Assembly (NCBI RefSeq): GCF_003086895.1
Contig: NZ_CP026004.1
Location: 434,074 to 498,073 of the forward strand
From: Stenotrophomonas sp. ESTM1D_MKCIP4_1
GTDB lineage: Bacteria; Pseudomonadota; Gammaproteobacteria; Xanthomonadales; Xanthomonadaceae
Length of the DNA: 64,000 nucleotides
Direction of reading: 5' to 3'
Shown here piece after piece: positions 1-7,608 of this stretch; the first letter of the stretch is position 1; every line of letters begins with the position of its first letter. A program made the translations under genes and the position numbers. Below the pieces are notes generated by a model. That model worked only from the letters and a program-made list of their open reading frames with translations, ran no database searches and was not told the DNA's origin.

Positions 1-335
1 ATGACGTCACCGAAGCCGCCCTGGCCGCCATAGGCAACCTTCGGCACGCCGGTGATCTCGTGCTTCTGGCCGCTGGCCAGGTCCAGGTGCTGCAGCTTGC
101 CGCGCTTTTCGGTGACCAGCAGGCTGCCGTCGGGCAGGAAGGTCATCGCCCACGGCTGGTCGAAGCGGCTGACCTCGGTGGCGGTGAACGGGCGCTGGTC
201 AGCGCTGGCGGCCGCAGGCGCGGCCTGCGCAGCCGCTGTCGTATCCGGCCCGGCGGCGCTGCAGGCGGTGGCGGCGAGGATGGGCAGCAGACCCATGGCG
301 AGCAGCAGGGGCGTACGGTGTGCAAGGCGGGTCAT
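1..335 (-). CDS. PQQ-dependent sugar dehydrogenase family protein, N-terminal part (cut by window edge)
   Basis: The frame is open from the ATG at 335 to the left edge, so only about 111 residues are visible. A basic N-terminus and hydrophobic stretch end in a lipobox-like AATAC, suggesting an exported lipoprotein anchored in the envelope. The following segment (SRFDQPWAMTFLPDGSLLV, then KRGKLQHLDL and YGGQGGFGDV) is the first blade of a soluble glucose/sorbosone dehydrogenase beta-propeller, as in YliI-like aldose sugar dehydrogenases that oxidise sugars with PQQ. A GGAG ribosome site lies just upstream of the ATG. It diverges from the YiaA/B gene. Substrate cannot be inferred from this fragment. 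Confidence 0.8.
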   Translation of the reverse strand, partial: MTRLAHRTPLLLAMGLLPILAATACSAAGPDTTAAAQAAPAAASADQRPFTATEVSRFDQPWAMTFLPDGSLLVTEKRGKLQHLDLASGQKHEITGVPKVAYGGQGGFGDV

Positions 336-501
336 GGGTATCTCCAGGGTGGGGATGCGGATGGCCAAACCCCGTTGTACACCACGGCGGTTGCACGGGG
401 CGTGGTCCAAAGGTCCTGCCACCCCCTGTGCGGCGCGTGGCCGATGGTCTAGGGTGTGACCACCCCGGGCAATGCGTGCCCGTTGCCTGCAAGGATCTGC
501 A

Positions 502-954
502 ATGCAACCGACCCACATTTCCAAGCCCTCGCCCGCGTTCATCGCCGCCTCCTGGGTGGCTCTGCTGCTGGGCGCGGTGGCCTACCTGATCGGCCTGTTC
601 AATGCCGAAATGGCCCTGAACGAGAAGGGCTACTACCTGACGCTGCTGCTGTTTGGCCTGTTCGCGGCCGTATCGCTGCAGAAAAGCGTACGTGACCGCG
701 TGGAAGACATCCCGGTCAGCGGGCTCTACTACGCGCTGTGCTGGTTCGCCCTGCTGTCCGCGCTGCTGTTGCTGCTGGTCGGGCTGTGGAACGCAACGCT
801 GGCGCTGAGCGAAAAAGGCTTCTATGGCATGGCCTTCGCGCTGTCGCTGTTTGGTGCGGTGGCGGTACAGAAGAACACCCGCGACCTGATCGCCGCCAAC
901 GGCGGGCAGCCTGCGCGCAAGCCGGCGATGCCGCCGCTGCCGGAACAGGACTGA
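502..954 (+). CDS. YiaA/YiaB family inner membrane protein
   Basis: This 150-residue protein has two similar halves, each a pair of hydrophobic helices joined by a polar turn ([13 protein letters not shown] in the first half, [13 protein letters not shown] in the second). That internal duplication is the hallmark of the YiaA/YiaB family, whose function is unknown. The C-terminus is short, polar and proline-rich. I chose the ATG at 502 because an AAGGA motif sits six bases upstream; an in-frame start at 472 lacks such a site. It stands alone between a divergent sugar dehydrogenase gene and a SMAG repeat cluster. Confidence 0.85.
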   Translation: MQPTHISKPSPAFIAASWVALLLGAVAYLIGLFNAEMALNEKGYYLTLLLFGLFAAVSLQKSVRDRVEDIPVSGLYYALCWFALLSALLLLLVGLWNATLALSEKGFYGMAFALSLFGAVAVQKNTRDLIAANGGQPARKPAMPPLPEQD

Positions 955-971
955 CAGCGGCTTTGCCCCGT

Positions 972-1064
972 GTAGATCCACGCCATGCGTGGATGCTGCC
1001 ACGATCCGTCGAGCAAGCTCGACGCTACGACCGCCTGAGCAGCCGAGCGTGGGCTCGGCTCTAC
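972..1064. repeat. cluster of three SMAG-type (GTAG) dyads
   Basis: Three short stem-loops lie in a row between converging genes: one around GTAGATCCACGC, one TCGAGC/GCTCGA dyad ending in CTAC, and one GCCGAGC/GCTCGGC dyad ending in CTAC. A stem bounded by GTAG is the signature of the SMAG repeats of Stenotrophomonas maltophilia, which resemble REP elements and often sit downstream of genes. Confidence 0.8.
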
Positions 1065-1078
1065 AGCGGCGGGACGGT

Positions 1079-1426
1079 TCAGCCCAGGCGACCCAGGCGC
1101 GGGTCCACCGTGTTCGCTTCATCCCATCCACGGCGCACCGCCGCGCGGGCCTGTTCCCACTCCAGCCGGCTGCGGCCACGATCGCTGGCCCAGCGCGATT
1201 CCAGTTCACGCTCCACTTCCTCGTAGGCGCGGATCACCTGGTCGGCGCGGGTTTCGTGGAAGCGTGCCGCGTGCCCGACCTGGTAGGCGGGTTCGTAGTC
1301 ATCAAACAACAGGCTGGCGTCGTAGTACGGTTCGGCGCTGTAGCGGTCACGCCAGTAGTCCGAAATCGTCTCGCGCGGGGTGCTGTCATCCGGCACGCGG
1401 CCGGGAATCTGGTAATCAGGGCTCAT
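1079..1426 (-). CDS. hypothetical protein, charged, tyrosine-rich
   Basis: I do not recognise this 115-residue protein. It has no signal peptide or membrane segment. The N-terminal half is rich in Tyr, Asp and Pro (DYWRDRYSAEPYYDA); the C-terminal half is a predicted amphipathic helix with many Glu and Arg, followed by a conserved-looking RRGWDEAN segment. It is likely a small soluble protein. It lies downstream of the permease gene on the same strand but 75 bases away, so co-transcription is possible but not shown. Confidence 0.65.
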   Translation of the reverse strand: MSPDYQIPGRVPDDSTPRETISDYWRDRYSAEPYYDASLLFDDYEPAYQVGHAARFHETRADQVIRAYEEVERELESRWASDRGRSRLEWEQARAAVRRGWDEANTVDPRLGRLG

Positions 1427-1501
1427 CGATCAGGCTCCGTGGTGGACGAAGCCTGATCGTGCCCGTGCAGCGGTTAACCGCCCGGGCCGGTTGCGTGAAG
1501 A

Positions 1502-2800
1502 TCAGGTCGCGTCGCCCTTGCGCGGAAGCTTGTAGATCACCGCACCGATGGCCAAGGCGACCAGTGCGGCGGCGATGTTCTGCCAGCTGGCACTGGCAAA
1601 CAGCGCCACGCACAGCAGCAGCGCCAGCACCGGAATGAGCGGGCCGCCGGGCAGCTTCAATGCGCCCGGGCGGTCAGCGAAGCGCTTGGCCAGCACCAGT
1701 ACCGCCGCCGCCGTGCCGATGTAAGCGAACAGGCGCGTGGTCATCGACAGCAGGGCCAACTGCACGAACGAACCGGACAACGCCAGCCCCAGCGCGATCA
1801 ACCCCTGGCAGAGGATCGCGGCGGCCGGGGTGCGAAAGCGCGGGTGCACCTGGGCCAGCACCTTCGGCCCGTAGCCATCACGCGCCAGGGCGAACAGGAA
1901 GCGAGGGCCCATCATCATCGTGTTGCTGTTGGTGCCGAGGATGGAGATGGTCGCGCCCACGGTGAGGATCAGGGCCAGCGCTTCGCCACCGAACCCGGCG
2001 GCGGCGTCGGCCAGCGGCGTGGCCGAGCTTGCCAGCCCGGCCAGCGTGCCCTGCGCCACCAGCTGCACCGCGCCGTAGATGACGGTGACGGTGATGATCA
2101 TGGTGATCAGCGCGAACGGAATGTCACGGCGCGGGTTGCGGTACTCGCCAGCGGCGGCCGGGATGTTCTCGAAACCGGCGTAGGCGTACAGCAGCAGCAG
2201 CGCGGCTTCGCCCATGCGCTGCAGGTCGTGCGGGTCCGGGCGTTGGCCGGAGAAGGCCAGCTGCGGGTCGATGTAGAACGCGCCGATGGCCACGAACAGC
2301 AGCAGCGGCAGCATCTTGCCGATGACCAGCACGATGCCGGTGCGCGCCGCAGAGCGCACACCGATCATGTTGACCCCGGTCAGGAAGCCCAGCGACACCA
2401 CGATCACCGCGATGCGGCCCATGCCGGCGCCGGCCCAGGGCCAGAAGCGCGCGACGGCATCGGCCAGCGCATTGCTGAGCGCGGCGGCCGAGCTGATGCG
2501 GGTCAGCCAGATCATCCAGCCGATCTCGAAACCGGCGAAGCGGCCGAAGGCCTCACGCGCGTAAAGATAGCTGCCGCCAGGTTCATCGAAGTAGCTGGCG
2601 GCCTGCGCGTAACACAGCACCAGCAGGGCCACGACGATGCCGGCGGCGACCACGCCCCACAGGCTGAAGGGGCCGAGCAGGGCGACGGTGGCGGCGGGCA
2701 ACAGGTAGATGCCGCTGCCGATCACGTCATTGATCGAGAGGCCGACGATCTGCCAGCGGCTGACCGCGCGCTGCAGCTGCGGCTCGTCCTGTGCGCTCAC
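1502..2800 (-). CDS. APC-superfamily amino acid/peptide permease
   Basis: A 432-residue membrane protein with about 12 hydrophobic helices. The N-terminal signature INDVIGSGIYLLP matches helix 1 of amino acid-polyamine-organocation permeases, followed by FDEPGGSYLYAREAFG and FENIPAAAGEYRNPRRDIP, both typical of the family. I chose the GTG at 2800 because it overlaps the stop codon of the upstream L,D-transpeptidase gene in a GTGA junction, which implies translational coupling; the ATG at 2833 would run 37 bases into that gene. Because it is coupled to cell-wall enzymes, I infer that it imports amino acids or dipeptides released from peptidoglycan. The substrate is unproven. Confidence 0.85.
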   Translation of the reverse strand: MSAQDEPQLQRAVSRWQIVGLSINDVIGSGIYLLPAATVALLGPFSLWGVVAAGIVVALLVLCYAQAASYFDEPGGSYLYAREAFGRFAGFEIGWMIWLTRISSAAALSNALADAVARFWPWAGAGMGRIAVIVVSLGFLTGVNMIGVRSAARTGIVLVIGKMLPLLLFVAIGAFYIDPQLAFSGQRPDPHDLQRMGEAALLLLYAYAGFENIPAAAGEYRNPRRDIPFALITMIITVTVIYGAVQLVAQGTLAGLASSATPLADAAAGFGGEALALILTVGATISILGTNSNTMMMGPRFLFALARDGYGPKVLAQVHPRFRTPAAAILCQGLIALGLALSGSFVQLALLSMTTRLFAYIGTAAAVLVLAKRFADRPGALKLPGGPLIPVLALLLCVALFASASWQNIAAALVALAIGAVIYKLPRKGDAT

Positions 2801-3558
2801 GGGGCGTCCCCGCTCAGTGCGGGCAGCTGCCACTGCGCCTGCAGGCGCGCGTATTCGGCGCGCGGCAGCAGTACGAAGCGCGGCGTGTCCTGCGGGCGCA
2901 GCCAGTCGAGCAGCGCCTGCATGCGTGCAAGCGGCATCGCCGTGCAGCCGGCCGTAGCCTCACCCGGCTGGCGCCACAGGTGGGCGAAGATGCAGCTGCC
3001 CTTGCCGGGCTGGTTCTGTGGGTTGTGCGCGATCACGAAGCCTTCCTGGTAACGCACGTCGCCTGCGTTGTGCAGGTCCAGCCGCATCGGCTCGGTGGAA
3101 CCCTGCACGGCATCGCGGCCTACCCTGGCCGCATCGGCGATACGGTTGTAGTACGGCGACGCGGGCACGTCCATGCAGTAACTGCTGTCGAGCATGGGCT
3201 GGTAGGCCATCGCGGTACCGGGGCGCGTGCCGGCATAGCCGAACGCACTGCCCAGGGCGAACACACCGGCCGGACTGCGGCCATCGCCTTCGTGCTTCTG
3301 CGGGCCATCGCCCTGCGCCGGGTGCAGGCCCAGCCCCCAGGCACTGCCGCTGCGGCCAAGCGCCACCGGGAACGGCGTGCCCTGTGCGCGCCAGCCCTTG
3401 CCATCGCGCACGAAGGCCTGCAGCTGGCCCTGCGGGCTGTCCCAGCCTGCGCTGGTAACCACGATCAATTGCCGCGCGCCATCCAGCGGCGCCGCATGCA
3501 GGGACAGCGATGCGGCAAGCAGCAGCGCGGCGGTGACAAGGCGGGACAGCGGCTTCAT
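2797..3558 (-). CDS. exported L,D-transpeptidase (YkuD-fold) family protein
   Basis: This 253-residue protein starts with a signal peptide (hydrophobic residues 6-20, cleavage near HAA at 21-23). The C-terminal half carries the catalytic pattern of the L,D-transpeptidase catalytic domain: His193 in FAHLW, then AGCTAM with the nucleophile Cys205. Family members either form 3-3 peptidoglycan cross-links or trim tetrapeptides in the periplasm. There is no LysM or other wall-binding domain. The stop codon overlaps the permease start (GTGA). Location between an RpiR regulator and a permease suggests a role in murein turnover rather than bulk cross-linking, which is inference. Confidence 0.85.
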   Translation of the reverse strand: MKPLSRLVTAALLLAASLSLHAAPLDGARQLIVVTSAGWDSPQGQLQAFVRDGKGWRAQGTPFPVALGRSGSAWGLGLHPAQGDGPQKHEGDGRSPAGVFALGSAFGYAGTRPGTAMAYQPMLDSSYCMDVPASPYYNRIADAARVGRDAVQGSTEPMRLDLHNAGDVRYQEGFVIAHNPQNQPGKGSCIFAHLWRQPGEATAGCTAMPLARMQALLDWLRPQDTPRFVLLPRAEYARLQAQWQLPALSGDAP

Positions 3559-3573
3559 CAGCAGGCGCTCCGG

Positions 3574-4422
3574 TCAGGAATCGAGCAGGTGGTCAATGCG
3601 TTCCAGGTTCACCGCAAGCTGCCGCTGGCGATCCGGGTTGGCGTGGCAGAGCAGCACGAACAGGAAGTCGAGCAGGGAATGCATGGCACTACGGTACAGC
3701 AGCTGCGCCACCTGTGGCGTGCGGTCGTAAGCGCATACCGCCAGCGATGCATCGGCATGCGCGCGCAGCGGGTTGGCGGTGTGGCGGGTGATCGACACCA
3801 CCTTGCCGCCCATGTTCTGGAACTGCCGCGACAGCTGCGAGAGCTGCGGCAGATTGCCGAATTCGGAGAACACCAGCAGTGCATCGCGCGGGCGCGCGGC
3901 TGAGAGGTTGGCCAGCAGCAGCACGGGGTCGGTGTGCGGTACCACCAGCAGGCCGAGCAGGGACAGCCGCATGGCGAACTCGCGTGCGAACAGGCCGTCA
4001 TCGCCCAGGCCATACACGAACAGCTTCGGTGCGCGGTCCAGCAGCTGCACGATCCGTTCGATGGTTTCGCGCGGGTTGGCCTGGCGGGTTTCTTCCTCGG
4101 CCTGGGCCTTGCTGCGGCGCAGGGCCTCGCCCAGGCGCAGGTAGTGATCGCCGTTGTCCGGTTCGGTGGGCGCCTGCTGCGGGTCGGCACCGGCACGCGC
4201 CACATCCTGGCCGATGGAGTACTTCAGGTCCGGGTAGCCCTTGAAGCCCAGCTTCTGGCTGAACTTCACCACGCTGGATTGGCTGATGCCCAACGCGCTG
4301 GCCAGCTGCTGCGAAGAGTAATCGCGCAGCAGGTGGGCGTTGTCGAGGATGAAATCGGCGATGCGACGTTCGATGGCCGACATCTGCCCGCGCTCGGTTC
4401 GGATTTTCAGCAGGGGCGGCAT
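3574..4422 (-). CDS. MurR/RpiR-family transcriptional regulator (HTH plus SIS domain)
   Basis: The 282-residue product has an N-terminal RpiR-type helix-turn-helix (SSQQLASALGISQSSVVKFS, about residues 39-58) and a C-terminal SIS domain (FVYGLGDDGLFAREFAMRLS onward) that in this family senses a sugar phosphate or amino-sugar ligand. I placed the start at the ATG at 4422 (MPPLLK), which matches the usual family length; the frame stays open further upstream, but that extension is proline-rich and falls in a dispersed repeat. MurR itself controls MurNAc use in Escherichia coli. Here the flanking genes handle murein peptides, so it is the likely local regulator, possibly acting on the dyads at 7506-7549. 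Confidence 0.88.
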   Translation of the reverse strand: MPPLLKIRTERGQMSAIERRIADFILDNAHLLRDYSSQQLASALGISQSSVVKFSQKLGFKGYPDLKYSIGQDVARAGADPQQAPTEPDNGDHYLRLGEALRRSKAQAEEETRQANPRETIERIVQLLDRAPKLFVYGLGDDGLFAREFAMRLSLLGLLVVPHTDPVLLLANLSAARPRDALLVFSEFGNLPQLSQLSRQFQNMGGKVVSITRHTANPLRAHADASLAVCAYDRTPQVAQLLYRSAMHSLLDFLFVLLCHANPDRQRQLAVNLERIDHLLDS

Positions 4423-4505
4423 GCGGGGCGTCCGAGGGTCTGCAAAGGCGTTGCGGTTGGCCGCGTAAAGCGAATTATGGGGTGGGTCGGGCGGGTGGGG
4501 ATTGC

Positions 4506-4609
4506 GGGGGACGCCGCAAGTACGTCCGTGTAGGCTTGGCCGCGCTTGCTCGTTTGCGCTGTCCTGCGCAAACGGCAAGACCGGGGTTGGGCGTCCTGCC
4601 CAACCCGCC
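4506..4609. repeat. dispersed ~100-base repeat, copy A
   Basis: This stretch matches 14603-14707 over nearly its whole length, with only scattered substitutions (shared blocks include TACGTCC, TGTAGGCTTGG, CGGCAAGACCGGGGTTGGG and CGTCCTGCCCA). It contains an internal dyad, TTTGCGC/GCGCAAA around GTCCT, and a second one, GGTTGGG/CCCAACC. It is not one of the short SMAG dyads. Confidence 0.8.
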
Positions 4610-4733
4610 CGAGGCATGCCTCGGGCCCATGCGGCGGACACCCCCGCAAGCCCCACCCGCCCGACCCCGGACAGATCGCGCGCGTGCCAGCCGCGAAGGG
4701 GTTACGGGGTGGGGCAGAAGCAAGAGCAGGTGC

Positions 4734-4755
4734 ATCCACGCATGGCGTGGATCTA
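4734..4755. repeat. SMAG-type dyad
   Basis: ATCCACGC/GCGTGGAT stem ending in CTAC, the inverse orientation of GTAG. The same stem recurs at 972-994 and 14807-14830. Confidence 0.75.
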
Positions 4756-4866
4756 CTGGGGATGGCGGGTGCTGTTGACGTAGAGTCCGACTTGTAGCGG
4801 GCCGAGGAGTGCAGGGTACCGGCGTGCGCAGCACGTCGGCTTGCGGATGGCGGAGCGTTTCTTCTG

Positions 4867-4898
4867 GTTACTTTTCTTTGCGCGCAAAGAAAAGTAAC
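4867..4898. terminator. 32-base perfect palindrome, possible bidirectional terminator
   Basis: The arms GTTACTTTTCTTTGCG and its exact reverse complement meet without mismatch. As RNA it would form a 14-16 bp hairpin with A/U-rich stem ends on either strand. It lies 47 bases beyond the stop codon of the epimerase gene, where it could end that transcript before the RpiR gene. Terminator function is inferred; there is no separate long U-tract. Confidence 0.5.
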
Positions 4899-4945
4899 GC
4901 GCGACCCAGGATCAGTTGAGGACCAAGCCAGCCGCAAGGCGCAAA

Positions 4946-6040
4946 TCAACCCAGCATCTCCAGCCCGCGCACTTCGGTGATGCCCAGCCCCGGTACGTCG
5001 CTGATGCTGATCTCCGATTCGTTGAAATGCACGCCGCCGCTGACCGGATCGAACTGGCCCAGCGAGGGGCCGTCCAGATCGACCTTGGTGATCACATCAC
5101 TCTTGGCCACGGCAAGGTGCACCGCGGCGGCCACGCTGATGCTCGATTCGATCATGCAGCCGATCATGCACGGCACGCCATAGATGCCGGCGATGTCGGC
5201 GATGCGGATGGCATTGGACAGGCCGCCGGTCTTCATCAGCTTGATGTTGATGATGTCGGCCGCGCGCTGCTGGATCAGGTCCATCACCTGGCTGGGACTG
5301 AACACGCTTTCGTCGGCCATCACCGGCGTGTTGACCCGGTCGGTGACGTACTTCAGGCCGGTGATATCGGCCGCCTTCACCGGCTGCTCCAGCAGTTCCA
5401 GCACCACGCCGGCATCTTCCAGTGTGCGCATGGCATGCACCGCCTGCTTGGCGGTCCAGCCCTGGTTGGCGTCCAGGCGCAGCAGGGCACGGCCCTGCAC
5501 GGCGGCGTGGATCGCCTTCACCCGTTCGATGTCCAGGCCGATGTCCTTGCCCACCTTGATCTTCAGCGACTCGAAGCCACGCTCGATGGCCGACAGTGAA
5601 TCGGCCACCATCTTGTCGATGTAGTCCACGCTGATGGTGATGTCGGTGGTGATGACCGGATCGCCACCGCCCAGCATCTGGTACAGCGGCGCGCCGTGCA
5701 GCTGCGCCCACAGGTCGTACAGCGCGATCTCCACCGCCGCCTTGGCACTGGTGTTGCGCTCCATAGCGGTCTGCACCAGCGTGCACAGGTGGTTGAGATT
5801 GACCACCTCCTGGCCGATCAGGCGCGGGGCGATGAAGTGGCGCACCGCTTCGATGATCGAGCCGTGCGTATCGCCGGTGATGACCGCCGTGGCCGGCGCT
5901 TCACCGTAGCCGGTATTGCCGGTGTCGGTGCGGATCAGCACAACCACGTCCTCCACGGTTTCCACCGTGCGCAGGGCGGTCTTGAACGGCGTCTTCAGCG
6001 GCACGCGCAGCATGCCCAGTTCGATGGCAGTGATCTTCAT
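4946..6040 (-). CDS. L-Ala-D/L-Glu dipeptide epimerase (enolase superfamily)
   Basis: The 364-residue protein belongs to the muconate-lactonising branch of the enolase superfamily. Visible landmarks are the KIKVG motif with the catalytic lysine, LRLDANQGW with the first metal-binding Asp, ELLEQPV with the second metal ligand, MADES with the third, and a C-terminal DLDGP. The DxD motif near the C-terminus is characteristic of dipeptide epimerases that convert L-Ala-D-Glu from murein into L-Ala-L-Glu. The start overlaps the stop of the NlpC/P60 gene in an ATGA junction. Coupling to a peptidase that would release L-Ala-D-Glu mirrors the ykfB-ykfC pair of Bacillus subtilis and supports a murein-peptide catabolic role in the cytoplasm. 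Confidence 0.93.
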   Translation of the reverse strand: MKITAIELGMLRVPLKTPFKTALRTVETVEDVVVLIRTDTGNTGYGEAPATAVITGDTHGSIIEAVRHFIAPRLIGQEVVNLNHLCTLVQTAMERNTSAKAAVEIALYDLWAQLHGAPLYQMLGGGDPVITTDITISVDYIDKMVADSLSAIERGFESLKIKVGKDIGLDIERVKAIHAAVQGRALLRLDANQGWTAKQAVHAMRTLEDAGVVLELLEQPVKAADITGLKYVTDRVNTPVMADESVFSPSQVMDLIQQRAADIINIKLMKTGGLSNAIRIADIAGIYGVPCMIGCMIESSISVAAAVHLAVAKSDVITKVDLDGPSLGQFDPVSGGVHFNESEISISDVPGLGITEVRGLEMLG

Positions 6041-7476
6041 TCGGCAGTCTTGGCCCGCAGGCGCTGGATGTTGGTGATGCGGTCGATGTAGCGGACAGTA
6101 TCGCTGGCCATCATCGGCTCCAGCGGGGTGACCGAGACACCATTGAGGTGGGCCTGCACGCGCGTACCGTCGGCGCCGAACCAGCTGCCACCCGCCGTAT
6201 CGTGGATGACCCAGGTGCGGCCGTCGACGTGGCCGATGGCCATCATCACGTGGCCGGGAATGTAGACGAGGTCGCCCACCTGCAGCGCGGTCACGGCACG
6301 GTCGCGCGCGGCCTTGCCCGCCTTGTCGGTGAACGGCAACCGGTCCAGCGCCGGGCTGACCGCCTGCGCACTGGTATTGCGCGGCAGCAGTACGCCGAAG
6401 CTGCGGTAGATCTCGGAGACGAAACCGCTGCAGTCGCGGGTGTCGTAGTCGTGGCCCCAGCCGTAGCGCTCGCCGAGGAACTTGAAAGCCTGCTGCAGCA
6501 GCAGGCGCGGGGTCAACGGCAGGTAGTCGCCTGCGGTGTCCTGCGAACGCGGCAGCAGCGCCGGCACCAGCTTCAACCGGCCATCGGCCTCGCGCACCGG
6601 CAGCTGCACCACCCAGGCGGCATGGCCCTGCTGGCCATTGACCGGCGTGGCAGCGGGCCAGTCGGCCAGCACCGGCAGGCGCACCCCCATGTCCAGCTGC
6701 AGGCGCGACACGCGGGGTTCTTCCGGGGTGAACGCGGTATGCGCCACCGCGCCGGTCACGACGCGGTAGGGGCCCTGCGCGCCATAACCGAGCACCGTGG
6801 CCTTGTCACCGGTCGCCACGGACCCGGCCTCGATCCACGCGCTGTAGCGCTCGCTGTGCACGAACAGCCAACGGCCGTCCGCGCTGCGATGGACCACGGC
6901 CACCTTGTCACCGGGGAACAGCGCCGATTCCTGGAAGCGGTCGATATCGGTATCGCCGGTGCTGCTGAAAACGCGATGGCGGGTGGGGAAGGTGCGCAGT
7001 GCCGCACGCTTGACCACCAGGCCATACTGCGGCGCCACCTGTGCGGCCACCGCCTGCATGCCCAGGTTGGCCTCGATCGAAGCACGCAGCGCCGCCGCGA
7101 TGGGCTGGCCCTGGTCGTCGTACAGGACCCGTGCCGGCCAGGTCGACAGCGCGCTGATGCTGGCGCGCACCTGCGTAGCGGTCAGCTGCGCGGGAAGGGC
7201 GGCGATGTCCTGGATATGCGCGTCCTGTGCACGCATGCGCGCGTTCTGCGCGTTGATCTGCGTGCGGTCGAGGATCGGGGTATCGGCGTTGTCCAGCCGC
7301 GCGGCCCAGTACTGCGGGGTCAGGTAGGCCTCGTGCAGGCCGATCACATAGGGCAGGGGGGCACCCGGATCGGGCGCTGGTGCCACCTGTGCGAAGGCCG
7401 GCGCCGCCAGCAGGCACAGCGCCAGGGTCAACCGGCGCGGCCAGTGCCGGCGCGGTTCGCGGGAAGCCTGGATCAT
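6037..7476 (-). CDS. SH3/NlpC-P60 murein peptide endopeptidase (YkfC-like)
   Basis: This 479-residue exported protein has a signal peptide ending at AFAQ, SH3-like beta-rich segments in the middle (KVAVVHRSADGRWLFVHSE), and a C-terminal NlpC/P60 domain. The catalytic Cys is about residue 349 (TRDCSGFVSE), with His near 409 (PGHVMMAIG) and a third polar residue, His near 425 (WVIHDTAG). YkfC-type enzymes cut the D-Glu to meso-diaminopimelate bond, freeing L-Ala-D-Glu, which the coupled epimerase would process. I chose the ATG at 7476 because AGGAGG lies about 11 bases upstream; the alternative GTG at 7485 is only two bases from it. It diverges from the transglutaminase/receptor arm. Confidence 0.9.
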   Translation of the reverse strand: MIQASREPRRHWPRRLTLALCLLAAPAFAQVAPAPDPGAPLPYVIGLHEAYLTPQYWAARLDNADTPILDRTQINAQNARMRAQDAHIQDIAALPAQLTATQVRASISALSTWPARVLYDDQGQPIAAALRASIEANLGMQAVAAQVAPQYGLVVKRAALRTFPTRHRVFSSTGDTDIDRFQESALFPGDKVAVVHRSADGRWLFVHSERYSAWIEAGSVATGDKATVLGYGAQGPYRVVTGAVAHTAFTPEEPRVSRLQLDMGVRLPVLADWPAATPVNGQQGHAAWVVQLPVREADGRLKLVPALLPRSQDTAGDYLPLTPRLLLQQAFKFLGERYGWGHDYDTRDCSGFVSEIYRSFGVLLPRNTSAQAVSPALDRLPFTDKAGKAARDRAVTALQVGDLVYIPGHVMMAIGHVDGRTWVIHDTAGGSWFGADGTRVQAHLNGVSVTPLEPMMASDTVRYIDRITNIQRLRAKTAE

Positions 7477-7505
7477 GCGCTGCACACCCTCCTCGAATGC
7501 CTCTG

Positions 7506-7549
7506 GGAATACTTATTCCTTTCGGCTGCGAAAGCAAGAATAAATTATT
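7506..7549. promoter_or_regulatory. two AT-rich operator-like dyads in the divergent promoter region
   Basis: GGAATA-CT-TATTCC lies at 7506-7519 and AATAA-A-TTATT at 7539-7549, about 31 bases apart centre to centre. They form an island of AT in otherwise GC-rich DNA, between the divergent NlpC/P60 and transglutaminase genes. Position and symmetry suit an operator for the nearby RpiR-type regulator, but binding is inferred. Confidence 0.5.
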
Positions 7550-7608
7550 GACCGTCTTCACGGCCCGTGTTACACAGCCATTACCACCCGCGCTGGGGAA
7601 GTGTCGCT

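Larger units (their letters stand above)
4423..4945. other. repeat-filled intergenic stretch without a supported gene
   Basis: This 523-base gap between the RpiR gene and the epimerase gene holds a dispersed repeat of about 100 bases, a CCTCGGGC/GCCCGAGG-type dyad, one SMAG dyad and a 32-base perfect palindrome. Several open frames cross it in all directions, but they are proline/arginine-rich and coincide with the repeats, so none is annotated as a gene. Confidence 0.7.
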
